From: Pseudomonas sp. CCI4.2
GTDB taxonomy: Bacteria; Pseudomonadota; Gammaproteobacteria; Pseudomonadales; Pseudomonadaceae
Length of the DNA: 64,000 bases
Direction of reading: 5' to 3'
NCBI RefSeq assembly: GCF_034350045.1
Contig: NZ_CP133781.1
Coordinates: 3,272,501 to 3,336,500 of the forward strand
The notes beneath the pieces are model-generated. The model was not told the DNA's origin and did not search any database. It was given only the letters and a program-made list of their open reading frames with translations. Shown here in pieces: positions 50,542 to 57,599 of this stretch. Both the position numbers and the translations under genes were made by a program. Each line of letters opens with the position of its first letter. Position 1 is the first letter of the stretch.

Positions 50542-50934
50542 TCAAGGCCCTCCGAAGCAGATCAGTCGGTCGGCGTCTTGCACTGCATCGTGCAACTGGC
50601 CAAGCCCTGACAATGCCCACGGAGCGGGCAAGTTGGCGGCCGGTCGCTCGTAGCGTTGCGCTTCTTCTTCATTTAATACGCCTCGACGCAAGGCTGCGGC
50701 GATGCAGACCACGCCATCCAGTTGATGCTCGGTCACGAACTCGCGCCATTGGCGAGGCACATCGAGTTCATCCTGAGGTGTGACGATATTGCCCGATGTG
50801 CTGTGGACGCCGTCTTGATAGAAGAAGAGCCGCACAATCTCATGCCCACCGGCGAGCACCGCTTGAGCAAACAGCAAGGCGCGGCGGGAAGAGGGGGCGT
50901 GGGCCGCAGAGAACAGGGCAATAGCAAACTTCAT
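50542..50934 (-). CDS. tusD: Sulfurtransferase complex subunit TusD (DsrE-like)
   Basis: Catalytic subunit of TusBCD: accepts persulfide sulfur (via TusA) and passes it to TusE. 130 residues with the active Cys in DGVVCIAAALRRGV (about 77). First gene of tusD-C-B-E-ybiB on the minus strand. The acceptor enzyme MnmA is encoded 20 kb away in this window. Confidence 0.93.
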   Translation of the reverse strand: MKFAIALFSAAHAPSSRRALLFAQAVLAGGHEIVRLFFYQDGVHSTSGNIVTPQDELDVPRQWREFVTEHQLDGVVCIAAALRRGVLNEEEAQRYERPAANLPAPWALSGLGQLHDAVQDADRLICFGGP

Positions 50935-50993
50935 GTGTCGGCTCGGTCAACGAATCTGTCGCCATGATAAAGAGTTTGCGAACGGCAGGCAGC

Positions 50994-51020
50994 AAAAAGC
51001 CCGCTAGGCGGGCTTTTTGT
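50994..51020 (-). terminator. Rho-independent terminator of the YccA gene
   Basis: AAAAAGCCCGC, TAG, GCGGGCTTTTT, symmetric hairpin with a T run on the minus strand, 33 nt after the stop of the Bax-inhibitor gene. Confidence 0.92.
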
Positions 51021-51052
51021 TAACGCTCAGATTATTGAGGCTTGGCAGTGCA

Positions 51053-51727
51053 TCAGTTTCTGCTATTGCCCATCAGGCCGAAAATTTGCAGCAGGCTGAT
51101 GAACAGGTTGTAGATCGATACATACAGGCTGATGGTCGCCATGATGTAGTTACGTTCGCCGCCCTGAATGATGGCGCTGGTCTGGAACAGGATGCACACC
51201 GACGAGAACAGCACGAAACCGGCGCTGATCGCCAATTGCAGACCGCTGATGTGGAAGAACATGCTCGCCAGCGTGGCACCCAGCAGAACGAAGAAACCAG
51301 CGGTAATGAAGCCGCCGAGGAAACTCATGTCCTTGCGAGTGATCAGCACATAAGCAGACAAGCCGCCGAACACCAAAGCAGTCATCGCAAACGCCGAACT
51401 GACTACCTCAGCGCCACCCTGCATACCCAGGTAACGGTTGAGGATCGGGCCCAGCAGGTACCCCATGAAACCGGTCAAGGCGAAGGTCGAAACCAGGCCC
51501 CATGCCGAGTCACGTAATTTGTTGGTGAGGAAGAAAAGGCCATAAAAGCCGATCAGCACCACGAAAACGTTCGGGTAAGGAACGTGATTCTGCTGAGCGA
51601 TAAAAGCCATCAGACCGCTGAAGGCGAGGGTGATAGCCAGAAGACCGTACGTATTGCGCAGGACGCGGCTAATCTCTAGCTGATCGGCCTGCACGCCGTT
51701 TTTAACTGCGTAATCCTGTTCGCGCAT
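51053..51727 (-). CDS. yccA: Bax inhibitor-1/YccA family membrane protein
   Basis: 224-residue inner-membrane protein with seven helices (TMBIM fold). Family features: LRNTYGLLAITLAFSGLMAF (helix 1), NKLRDSAWGLVSTFALTGFM, and the C-terminal SLYVSIYNLFISLLQIFGLM. E. coli YccA interacts with FtsH and slows its proteolysis; a similar role is inferred from family only. Start 51727 (MREQDYAVKN) is preferred over the open frame to 51763. Confidence 0.9.
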   Translation of the reverse strand: MREQDYAVKNGVQADQLEISRVLRNTYGLLAITLAFSGLMAFIAQQNHVPYPNVFVVLIGFYGLFFLTNKLRDSAWGLVSTFALTGFMGYLLGPILNRYLGMQGGAEVVSSAFAMTALVFGGLSAYVLITRKDMSFLGGFITAGFFVLLGATLASMFFHISGLQLAISAGFVLFSSVCILFQTSAIIQGGERNYIMATISLYVSIYNLFISLLQIFGLMGNSRN

Positions 51728-51843
51728 GGCGAGACTCCCGGTGGTTGAAATGTTAAGACGCAAAGATCATAACAGAGGCATTGCTGCTGGCTAGCATCAG
51801 AGTTTGACAGTGTGTTTCATTCGGGTATTATGGCGCCCGCAAC

Positions 51844-51927
51844 GCAGGTGTGGCCGAGTGGTCTAGGGCAGCGGTCTTGAAAGCTGCCGACCGTAACAGG
51901 TCCATGAGTTCTTATCTCAGGTACTTA
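51844..51927 (+). pseudogene. Decayed tRNA-Ser(UGA) gene
   Basis: The 5' three quarters of a class II tRNA-Ser remain: acceptor strand GCAGGTG, TG, D-arm (GGCCGAGTGGTCTAGGGC), anticodon arm with loop CTTGAAA (anticodon TGA) and a variable arm GACC/GGTC. The T-arm is damaged (loop TTCTTAT instead of TTCGAAT, only four pairs TGAG/CTCA), and no matching 3' acceptor strand (CACCTGC) or CCA follows. It is 37 nt upstream of an intact tRNA-Ser(UGA). It cannot make a normal tRNA. Confidence 0.75.
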
Positions 51928-51963
51928 CTAGCTGCACGCCTACGGTTGCTCTACATGAAGAAC

Positions 51964-52054
51964 GGGAAATTGGCAGAGTGGTTGAATGCACCGGTCTTGA
52001 AAACCGGCGAACGTTAATAGCGTTCCCAGGGTTCGAATCCCTGGTTTCCCGCCA
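51964..52054 (+). tRNA. tRNA-Ser (anticodon UGA)
   Basis: 91 nt with encoded CCA. Acceptor GGGAAAT/GTTTCCC, D-arm GGCAGAGTGGTTGAATGC, anticodon stem CCGGT/ACCGG with loop CTTGAAA (TGA), long variable arm (GAACGTTAATAGCGTTC), T-arm CAGGG-TTCGAAT-CCCTG. It reads UCA and UCG. The body differs from the usual gammaproteobacterial tRNA-Ser(UGA) (GGCAGAGTGG instead of GGCCGAGTGG, different acceptor), while the anticodon arm is the same. Confidence 0.93.
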
Positions 52055-52069
52055 ACACTCAATAAAATC

Positions 52070-52101
52070 AAGGGCTCAGAGAAATCTGGGCCCTTTTTTT
52101 G
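52070..52101 (+). terminator. Rho-independent terminator after tRNA-Ser
   Basis: AGGGCTCAGA, GAAA, TCTGGGCCCT followed by TTTTTTT, 16 nt after the tRNA. Confidence 0.9.
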
Positions 52102-52485
52102 TGCCTGACATTTGGATATGGATGCATATCTGGGCTCTTGGCGACCGCACGATCAAAGCGTACATCTAGCCCACTTTTGCTTTGCATTATTCCGACAGCT
52201 CTACAACAGTTTTCTGGACGCTTCTCTGGAATATTTTAACTGACCCAAGCGCCTGATCGCCGCCATCCGACTCCTGGCCTGCAGGGTATTACCAAGCAGA
52301 GTCGGTGAGAACCGCTGGGACAGCTTACGAGCGGACGCAGTAAACACCCCAACATTTTTGTTTGGAAGAGATGTGTGATTGTTTGATCACGGTGCCGAAG
52401 GGTTGGCATTGATGAACCGACGTATGAAAAGGATCAGTCCATCAATGCCAAAAACAGCGAGGAGTTATGCGTACAGCTTAAACGC
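52102..52485. other. Intergenic region between tRNA-Ser and the porin, no gene seen
   Basis: 384 nt. Contains a hairpin-forming inverted repeat near the porin end: TTGGCATTGATG (52403-52414) and CATCAATGCCAA (52440-52451), perfect over 12 bp with a 25-nt loop. No T run follows, so terminator function is doubtful. Nothing else is recognised. Confidence 0.55.
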
Positions 52486-53766
52486 TTAGAATTTGGCTTC
52501 TACATCCAATTGCAGGGTGTTGGCGTCCGCGTCTTTCTGAGTGGCGATGGCGTAGTCGGCCTTGGTCAGGAAGTAAGTTGCGCCGACGGCGAAGTTTTTG
52601 TCTATGTCGTAGCTCACCTTCAACTTGTGGCCGCGCGAACCGGTGGTGCCGTTCGCGAAGTCCGAGTCGGTGAAGGCGCCGACTACAGCGTTACGCTGAG
52701 TGTCGCGATAGTTGTAGTCCAGGCCAAAACCAAACACTTTGGTCTTTACACCGGTCAACCAACCAGTGTCTTCGTCACTGTCAGTGGCGTTGTTGACCAC
52801 GTACTGACCATACACCGACAGCGGTACAGCCAGGCCGCCAATGTCTACTTGGCCGAAGCCTTCCAGTAAACGGAATCGATTGGTGTTATTGCCGTTGACC
52901 GACAAGGCCGCGCTGTCTTTGTCGTTCTGGTATTGATATACGCTGCCGCCCAGAGTGACTTTCAGAGTGTCGATTGGCGCGAAGCGAGCACCCAACTGAC
53001 CAGCGTTCAAACGCAGATCGTTCTTGAATTGCGTGCCGTCGCCGTCGATGTTGTCCTTGAGGGTATAGTTACCCGCGCTGCCGAACAGCTCAAGGTTTTT
53101 GCTGACCGGGTAGCTATAGGTTGCGGCTAAACCTTCCGGGTTGATGTCTGCGTCCCAGATGATGTCACCCATGCTGACCCACGGCTGGCTCATTTTGCCG
53201 CCAATGACATGCAGGTTCTTGATTGCAGTCGGGTGGTAATCGATGTAACCCTGGTCCAACCACAGGTCTTTCTTGACGAAGTAACCGTCCAGGTCCTGGT
53301 TGGTTGAACGGGCATCGTTGCTGCTACCGGTGGCGATACGGATGCCAGTACTCACCTGCGGATTGATTTCGGTGTAGGCGCCCAAGCGAGCACGAATACG
53401 CTGGCGATCCTTGTCTTGGCTGTTGGTCTGACCGTCAATCTTGACGGTCTCTTGGCGCACACGCACGTCACCCTTGAACTGAGTCTTCGCAGCCCAGGCA
53501 ATCTTCTGCTCGAAAGCACTGTAATCCGCCGACTTAGTTTGAACCGCTGCGATCTGCGCAGTAGTCTGCTGCTGCGCTAGCTGCTGAGCCTGTTGGTCGT
53601 TGGACAGTTCAGTCTGGAGTTCAGCGAACTGGGCGGCGGAAATCGACCCATTGGCCTTAAGCATTTCAAGCAACTTGGCGTCGACTGCGGCGCTGGCAGG
53701 AACGCTGATGGCTAACAGCAAGCCACCGTACAGGGCTGTCGCAGTTTTTGTGGAAGCAAAACGCAT
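52486..53766 (-). CDS. Putative outer-membrane porin
   Basis: A 426-residue outer-membrane protein: signal peptide (about 1-26, ...ISVPASAAVDA), a Gln-rich coiled-coil segment (about 45-75, ELSNDQQAQQLAQQQTTAQI), then a 16-18 strand beta-barrel pattern (RQRIRARLGAYTEINPQVST, YVVNNATDSDEDTGW) ending in the C-terminal Phe (DVEAKF) needed by the BAM machinery. It matches the Pseudomonas putative porin family rather than OprD or OprF. Substrate unknown. It is a single gene, next to the tRNA-Ser and upstream of the accessory cluster. Confidence 0.85.
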   Translation of the reverse strand: MRFASTKTATALYGGLLLAISVPASAAVDAKLLEMLKANGSISAAQFAELQTELSNDQQAQQLAQQQTTAQIAAVQTKSADYSAFEQKIAWAAKTQFKGDVRVRQETVKIDGQTNSQDKDRQRIRARLGAYTEINPQVSTGIRIATGSSNDARSTNQDLDGYFVKKDLWLDQGYIDYHPTAIKNLHVIGGKMSQPWVSMGDIIWDADINPEGLAATYSYPVSKNLELFGSAGNYTLKDNIDGDGTQFKNDLRLNAGQLGARFAPIDTLKVTLGGSVYQYQNDKDSAALSVNGNNTNRFRLLEGFGQVDIGGLAVPLSVYGQYVVNNATDSDEDTGWLTGVKTKVFGFGLDYNYRDTQRNAVVGAFTDSDFANGTTGSRGHKLKVSYDIDKNFAVGATYFLTKADYAIATQKDADANTLQLDVEAKF

Positions 53767-54143
53767 ATAAATCTCCGTAACCGATCAAGGCTCAATAGTC
53801 ATCCAAGGGACTAACAACCGGTGGGGCGTTAGTTCCTGCGGTAGACCAAGAGGTGTGAAAAAACTGGGACCATTATTACGGGGGTTTGTGACAGAGCTGT
53901 TTCTATGTAGTGGTAGATTAGTTATTATTTTTCGTCCTGCAATGCCCGAGCTAGAGCCTTTACGATATGTGCGCGTGCACTACCACGCGAGCTAAAGCAA
54001 ACTATTTTTCAATAACAATGCGTAACGCTCGGTTACACTTTTTTTGTCTAATAATAATTTTAATCACACTAGGTAAACGAAGAAAAAGTATTTCAAATGT
54101 TGTGAAATGTCCTCCGCGACATGAGCTGAACGGTTAAGCCCCC
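53767..54143. other. Porin promoter region, no gene seen
   Basis: 377 nt of AT-richer sequence upstream of the porin, reaching to the IS5 remnant. Likely holds the porin promoter on the minus strand. No clear operator palindrome was seen. Confidence 0.5.
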
Positions 54144-54370
54144 ATGAAACAGGTTTCTTTTGTCGATGCCCAATACGCAGGAAAAGCGAACTCTCCGTGA
54201 GGTTTTCCTGAGTAAGATGGACAACGTCCTACCTTGGAAGGGGGCGATCGCCTTGTAACCAGAAGGCGATGGGGAGAGCCCGGCGTATCCGTTGATGGCT
54301 ATGTTGCGGGGTGCACCTGATGTAGAACTGGTTAAGCTACAGCGACCCGGCCATGGAAGAGTCGCTTTTA
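54144..54370 (+). pseudogene. IS5-family transposase, N-terminal remnant with frameshifts
   Basis: Reading across frames recovers the N terminus of an IS5-type (IS4 superfamily) transposase: MKQVSFVDAQYAGK (from 54144), then after a 1-nt shift LREVFLSKMDNVLPWKGAIAL, a small deletion, SPAYPLMAMLR, and after another shift VHLM-stop-NWLSYSDPAMEESL (to about 54362). Canonical proteins read this as one frame (VPWK, PAYPLxxMLRxHLxQNW, YSDPAMEE). There are at least two frameshifts, one deletion and one nonsense codon (TAG for the Gln before NW). The remaining three quarters including the DDE residues are gone. The downstream end runs into the sulfur-transport gene on the other strand. Confidence 0.8.
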
Positions 54371-54790
54371 TGGATATTTCACGCCCACCTTCAGTTCTTT
54401 GCAGGCCCACATGCCGACCAGCATAGCCAGCATGAAAACGATTATTTGCCAGCCGCCTGTCATTAGAATTACCACTGCGGGCCCAGGACAGATACCAGCA
54501 ATTCCCCAGCCGATACCAAACAACAAACTGCCACCGATTAGGCGCGGGTCCAACTCATGCTTTACAGGTAGTTGCATAGGGCTTCCTAGCAACGAGCTAG
54601 ACTGCTGGCGTGCCCAAGTAAAAGGGCCTATGGCTGTGCCAATCGCCCCAGCCATAACCAAGGCCAAGGAAGGGTCCCAAGCACCGGTTAAATCTAAGAA
54701 AGCCAGAACTTTTCTCGGATCGGTCATGCCCGCTAGAAGCAGGCCCAACCCAAATAACAGGCCGGCAATGAATGCAGTCAGTTTGACCAT
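54368..54790 (-). CDS. YeeE/YedE family sulfur-transport protein (second half of the pair)
   Basis: 140-residue membrane protein with four helices, DUF6691/YeeE-YedE type. Conserved features: LLFGLGLLLAGMTDPRKVLA (about 10-29) and the sulfur-transport Cys motif FGIGWGIAGICPGPAVV (about 90-106). With its partner at 54793 it forms a split YeeE, proposed to import reduced sulfur such as thiosulfate. Start 54790 gives family length and lies 2 nt after the partner's stop. Its last codons run into the IS5 remnant, so the C-terminal residues (after about 136) may not be ancestral. Confidence 0.85.
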   Translation of the reverse strand: MVKLTAFIAGLLFGLGLLLAGMTDPRKVLAFLDLTGAWDPSLALVMAGAIGTAIGPFTWARQQSSSLLGSPMQLPVKHELDPRLIGGSLLFGIGWGIAGICPGPAVVILMTGGWQIIVFMLAMLVGMWACKELKVGVKYP

Positions 54791-54792
54791 GT

Positions 54793-55227
54793 TCAAGCCC
54801 CCAACAAATGACGCAGGACAAGCACTGTAGTGAAACCGCTGAACATGAAACACCCAGTGGCGATCATCGAACGCGGCGACAGGCGCGATATGCCGCATAC
54901 GCCATGGCCACTAGTGCAACCCGAACCGTAGCGGGTACCAATGCCTACCAATCCGCCCGCGGCGATCAGACTGAACCAGCTACCTTGGAATTCAATATGC
55001 GGCAGGGTGGCAAACAGTCCCCATAAAACCGGCGCGACGAGCAGGCCTAGAAGGAACAGCGCTTTCTCGGTCATCCCCTCGCTACCACGCTGTAAAAGAT
55101 TGGCGATCAGGCCGCTGACGCCCGCGATACGCCCATTGGCAACGACGAATAAGCTGGCAGCCAGGCCAATCAATACGCCGCCTGCAAGGGATGACCATGG
55201 GGTGAAGTTGAACCAGTCGACCTTCAC
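54793..55227 (-). CDS. YeeE/YedE family sulfur-transport protein (first half of the pair)
   Basis: 144-residue membrane protein with about four helices. The signature [20 protein letters not shown] (about 90-109) carries the two cysteines typical of YeeE-type sulfur transporters; [20 protein letters not shown] marks the N terminus. I choose the GTG at 55227, which overlaps the stop of the upstream regulator (GTGA); a start at 55245 would add six residues. Such split pairs (PmpA/PmpB-like) commonly follow BigR-type regulators. Confidence 0.87.
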   Translation of the reverse strand: MKVDWFNFTPWSSLAGGVLIGLAASLFVVANGRIAGVSGLIANLLQRGSEGMTEKALFLLGLLVAPVLWGLFATLPHIEFQGSWFSLIAAGGLVGIGTRYGSGCTSGHGVCGISRLSPRSMIATGCFMFSGFTTVLVLRHLLGA

Positions 55228-55553
55228 GAGGCTTCTGCGGCACAAAATTGTTGGTATAGGATTTGAATTACCGCCTGTGCTGCGGGACTGCTGATGCGAT
55301 AGAAGACCTGCTTTCCTTCGCGTCGGGTTTCTACCAGCCCTTCGCGGCGGAGTATCGCCAGTTGTTGAGAAAGAGTCGGTTGCTGGATGCCTAGTAGCGA
55401 CTCTAGATCGCTGACATTGCGCTCACTCTGGGATAACTGGCATAGCAGCAACAAGCGGTCCGAATTGGCCAGCGCCTTTAGGAACTGACTAGCAGCATCG
55501 ACACTAGCGCGAAGCTGTTGGATACCTAATGGGGGAATGTGGGTGTTCATCAA
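55224..55553 (-). CDS. ArsR-family persulfide-responsive repressor (BigR/SqrR/YgaV-like)
   Basis: 109-residue winged-helix regulator. Recognition helix region IQQPTLSQQLAILRREGLVE (about 56-75) and wing TRREGKQVFYRI are those of the BigR/YgaV branch. It has exactly two cysteines, C38 (LLLLCQLSQ) and C104 (YQQFCAAE), 66 residues apart, the same spacing as the C42/C108 pair of BigR and C41/C107 of SqrR that form a tetrasulfide or disulfide on reaction with persulfide. It lacks the ArsR metal site CxC. It is first in an operon with two YeeE/YedE genes and has an AT-rich palindrome 20 nt upstream. Confidence 0.88.
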   Translation of the reverse strand: MMNTHIPPLGIQQLRASVDAASQFLKALANSDRLLLLCQLSQSERNVSDLESLLGIQQPTLSQQLAILRREGLVETRREGKQVFYRISSPAAQAVIQILYQQFCAAEAS

Positions 55554-55572
55554 TTTCTCAATCTATTCATAT

Positions 55573-55596
55573 ACAATATATATTATTATATATTGT
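55573..55596. promoter_or_regulatory. Palindromic operator candidate for the BigR-like repressor
   Basis: ACAATATATA, TTAT, TATATATTGT: a perfect 10-bp inverted repeat ending 20 nt before the regulator's start, where an autoregulatory repressor site would lie. BigR is known to bind an AT-rich palindrome over its own promoter. Confidence 0.65.
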
Positions 55597-55864
55597 TTGC
55601 TTCTGCTGATTTTTTATCGAGGAGCTGCGGCAGGTGCTGCTGACCAGCACTGAAACAGTGCCCACGCCGTTATCGAATGCGTACCGGTGCGGTATTTAGC
55701 CAGCACGGGTTTTGTTGGGGGTTCAAGTACTTACCAAAGGTAACCTCTTGCTCTTCGATAACCTTTTGATTCAGCTGGAGGTGTGGCGGTGTGGCCTGAT
55801 TTAGGGTCGTAATCAAAACTGTTTCTTTTGTTACGGGCTGATTTCGACTCAAACACAGGAAGGC
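55597..55864. other. Intergenic sequence between the sulfur operon and the EBP gene, nothing recognised
   Basis: About 270 nt. A minus-strand frame (55670-55909) shows no family resemblance and is likely chance or debris. Confidence 0.4.
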
Positions 55865-55879
55865 GCTGCCATTGGCAGC
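55865..55879. promoter_or_regulatory. CTGCCA-T-TGGCAG palindrome upstream of the EBP gene
   Basis: GCTGCCATTGGCAGC, a perfect 7-bp inverted repeat around one T, 34-69 nt before the possible starts of the sigma-54 activator gene. The same half-sites occur upstream of cydP (57275-57324), so this is probably an autoregulatory site of the activator. Confidence 0.6.
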
Positions 55880-55933
55880 GTTTGTTGACGCGGGTGGCAG
55901 TGCCGCCACACTATGGACGAATTTTTAGGCGTC

Positions 55934-57256
55934 ATGATGACACGTAGCCCGCCCGCCCCGAACGGTCCACGGCCCGACCAAGTGCAATCACTTGTCTCGT
56001 TTCTTGAGCACGAGGCCGACCCGATGATTGTGCTTGATCCCGAATACAACATCCTGGCTGCTAACACCGCGTACCAGCGTCAGTTCGGCAGTGTTGACAA
56101 GCCTTTTATCGGCCATAAGTGCTATCAAATTTCACACCATTACGATGTTCCTTGCGATCAGGCCGGCGAGCATTGCCCGATGAAAAAAGCGCAGGACTTG
56201 CGCGGTCCAGACCGGGTTTTGCATATACACCACACGCCGCGCGGGCCTGAGCATGTCGAAGTCGAATTACGCCCAATTCTGGACGCAAAGGGTGTCATTA
56301 CCGCTTTTGTGGAACGGCTTAAGCTGGTTCGCAGCGCATCCGCGCGGCCCTGTAAAGAGGGGCTGGTCGGCTCATCGCCGGCCTTCAACCTTGCCTTGTC
56401 GGAACTGCAGCGGGTGGCGCCCTCAATGTTGCCGGTACTGTTACTGGGAGAGTCCGGCACAGGTAAGGAGTTGTTCGCCCGCGCGGTACATGAAGCCAGT
56501 GAGCGGGCAGTTGGGCCGTTTGTTGTGGTTGATTGTTCGGGGCTGACCGAAACGCTCTTCGAGAGTGAACTGTTCGGGCATGAAAAGGGTGCGTTCACGG
56601 GTGCCACCACGCGCAAACCGGGCTTAGTTGAGACAGCGCAAGGCGGCACGTTGTTTCTTGATGAGATAGGCGACGTTCCGTTGGCGATGCAGGTGAAGCT
56701 GCTGCGCCTGATCGAGTCGGGTACGTATCGCCGTGTCGGCAGCGTCGAGACCTTGCACGCTAATTTCAGGTTGATTTCAGCGACTCACAAGCCACTGGAA
56801 AAAATGATGGAAAAGGGTGTATTCCGGCAAGACTTGTACTACCGCATCAGCGCTTTCCCGATTCAGTTGCCTCCACTGCGTCACCGGATCGAAGACATTA
56901 GCTTGCTTGCCAAATCATTTCTGCAACGGGTAGGTCCTGGCAAGCGCAGGCTGACCATAGATCTCGATGCTATGACGCAATTGCAGCGATTTGCCTGGCC
57001 GGGCAATATCCGCGAGTTACGCAATGTTCTAGAAAGAGCCAGTCTGTTCGCCGACGACGGCGTAATCCGCTCGGCCCATCTGCCGGCGGCGCCAGCGTCG
57101 ATATCTCCTCAGGCCTCTAGCGCAACGCCTTTGGAAGGCGGCACGCTGGTACAGATAATGGCCACGTTCAAAGGGACCCGCAGCGAACTGGCCAAGCACA
57201 TGGGCATTAGTGAACGTACTTTGTATAGACGCCTGGAAGCGCAAGGACTGGCCTGA
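55934..57256 (+). CDS. Sigma-54-dependent transcriptional activator with Cys/His-rich PAS domain
   Basis: Bacterial enhancer-binding protein. N-terminal PAS domain (about residues 20-130) with an unusual run of ligand-like residues: [20 protein letters not shown], then PMKK and LHIHH. AAA+ domain (about 145-375) with Walker A GESGTGKE, the sigma-54 contact loop GAFTGA (in [15 protein letters not shown]), Walker [13 protein letters not shown] and arginine finger region; C-terminal Fis-type HTH ([20 protein letters not shown]). It lies directly upstream of, and in the same direction as, a cyd operon with a -24/-12 promoter, so cyd is the likely target. Start: ATG 55934 (or 55937) has AGGCG close upstream; ATG 55913 has no ribosome-binding site and abuts a hairpin. 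The PAS may bind a metal, Fe-S or heme. Confidence 0.9.
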   Translation: MMTRSPPAPNGPRPDQVQSLVSFLEHEADPMIVLDPEYNILAANTAYQRQFGSVDKPFIGHKCYQISHHYDVPCDQAGEHCPMKKAQDLRGPDRVLHIHHTPRGPEHVEVELRPILDAKGVITAFVERLKLVRSASARPCKEGLVGSSPAFNLALSELQRVAPSMLPVLLLGESGTGKELFARAVHEASERAVGPFVVVDCSGLTETLFESELFGHEKGAFTGATTRKPGLVETAQGGTLFLDEIGDVPLAMQVKLLRLIESGTYRRVGSVETLHANFRLISATHKPLEKMMEKGVFRQDLYYRISAFPIQLPPLRHRIEDISLLAKSFLQRVGPGKRRLTIDLDAMTQLQRFAWPGNIRELRNVLERASLFADDGVIRSAHLPAAPASISPQASSATPLEGGTLVQIMATFKGTRSELAKHMGISERTLYRRLEAQGLA

Positions 57257-57274
57257 CCACATGTCAGCCTATGA

Positions 57275-57324
57275 CTGCCAATCACTGCCATCATGGCAGA
57301 TTGGCAGCATATTTACCTGCCAAG
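57275..57324. promoter_or_regulatory. Nested CTGCCA/TGGCAG palindromes, candidate enhancer (UAS) for cyd
   Basis: Outer arms CTGCCAAT (57275-57282) and ATTGGCAG (57300-57307) enclose inner arms CTGCCAT (57285-57291) and ATGGCAG (57293-57299); a further half-site CTGCCAAG lies at 57317-57324. The block is about 95-145 nt upstream of the predicted sigma-54 start site, the usual distance for an enhancer. Confidence 0.7.
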
Positions 57325-57339
57325 GCGTCTGGTGTCTTC

Positions 57340-57359
57340 GCACTTAAATAGTTAAGTGC
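57340..57359. other. Inverted repeat between the EBP gene and the cyd promoter
   Basis: GCACTTAA, ATAG, TTAAGTGC: perfect 8-bp inverted repeat followed by TTGTTATTAAA. It could be a weak terminator for the activator gene or an operator; the AT-rich sequence after it (57360-57385) would suit IHF bending. Confidence 0.45.
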
Positions 57360-57394
57360 TTGTTATTAAACAATAAAAATCACATTTCCCCGCT

Positions 57395-57410
57395 TGGCAT
57401 GGCGTGTGCT
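57395..57410 (+). promoter_or_regulatory. Sigma-54 (-24/-12) promoter of the cyd operon
   Basis: TGGCATGGCGTGTGCT matches the consensus TGGCACG-N4-TTGCW with two mismatches; the invariant GG (57396-57397) and GC (57408-57409) have the exact 10-nt spacing. Predicted transcription start is near 57421. Confidence 0.75.
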
Positions 57411-57422
57411 AATTGCATAGTC

Positions 57423-57599
57423 ATGACTAATTCCGACAAACGACTGCGGCGCCATCTGCTAATAGCAGTGCTCATCAAGCTGATGGTGCTGACAGTGCTT
57501 TGGTGGTTGTTCATCCGAGATTCGCGCGTCAGCGTGGACTCGAACACCATCGGCGACAGGTTCGGCGTACCCACCTCGACTCAAGGGGCAAGCAAGTGA
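57423..57599 (+). CDS. cydP: Cytochrome bd accessory small membrane protein CydP
   Basis: 58-residue single-helix protein: basic start (MTNSDKRLRRHLL), helix IAVLIKLMVLTVLWWLFI, then a short tail. The K(R)L..LIKL..L.ALWWLFF pattern and the position before cydA match the small protein family called CydP (cytochrome oxidase putative small subunit). Predicted function is assembly or stability of the bd oxidase. The ATG at 57423 lies about 2 nt after the predicted sigma-54 start site and lacks a ribosome-binding site. Its stop overlaps the GTG of cydA (GTGA). Confidence 0.75.
   Translation: MTNSDKRLRRHLLIAVLIKLMVLTVLWWLFIRDSRVSVDSNTIGDRFGVPTSTQGASK

Noticed and set aside
51964..52054. Phage or island attachment-site duplication of the tRNA-Ser 3' end
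   Set aside because: I did not see a second copy of the T-arm/acceptor 3' sequence (CAGGGTTCGAATCCCTGG) downstream in the window, and no integrase gene is present.
54093..54410. 105-codon minus-strand frame at the IS remnant
   Set aside because: It is the reverse strand of the IS5 transposase fragment, which is recognisable on the plus strand.
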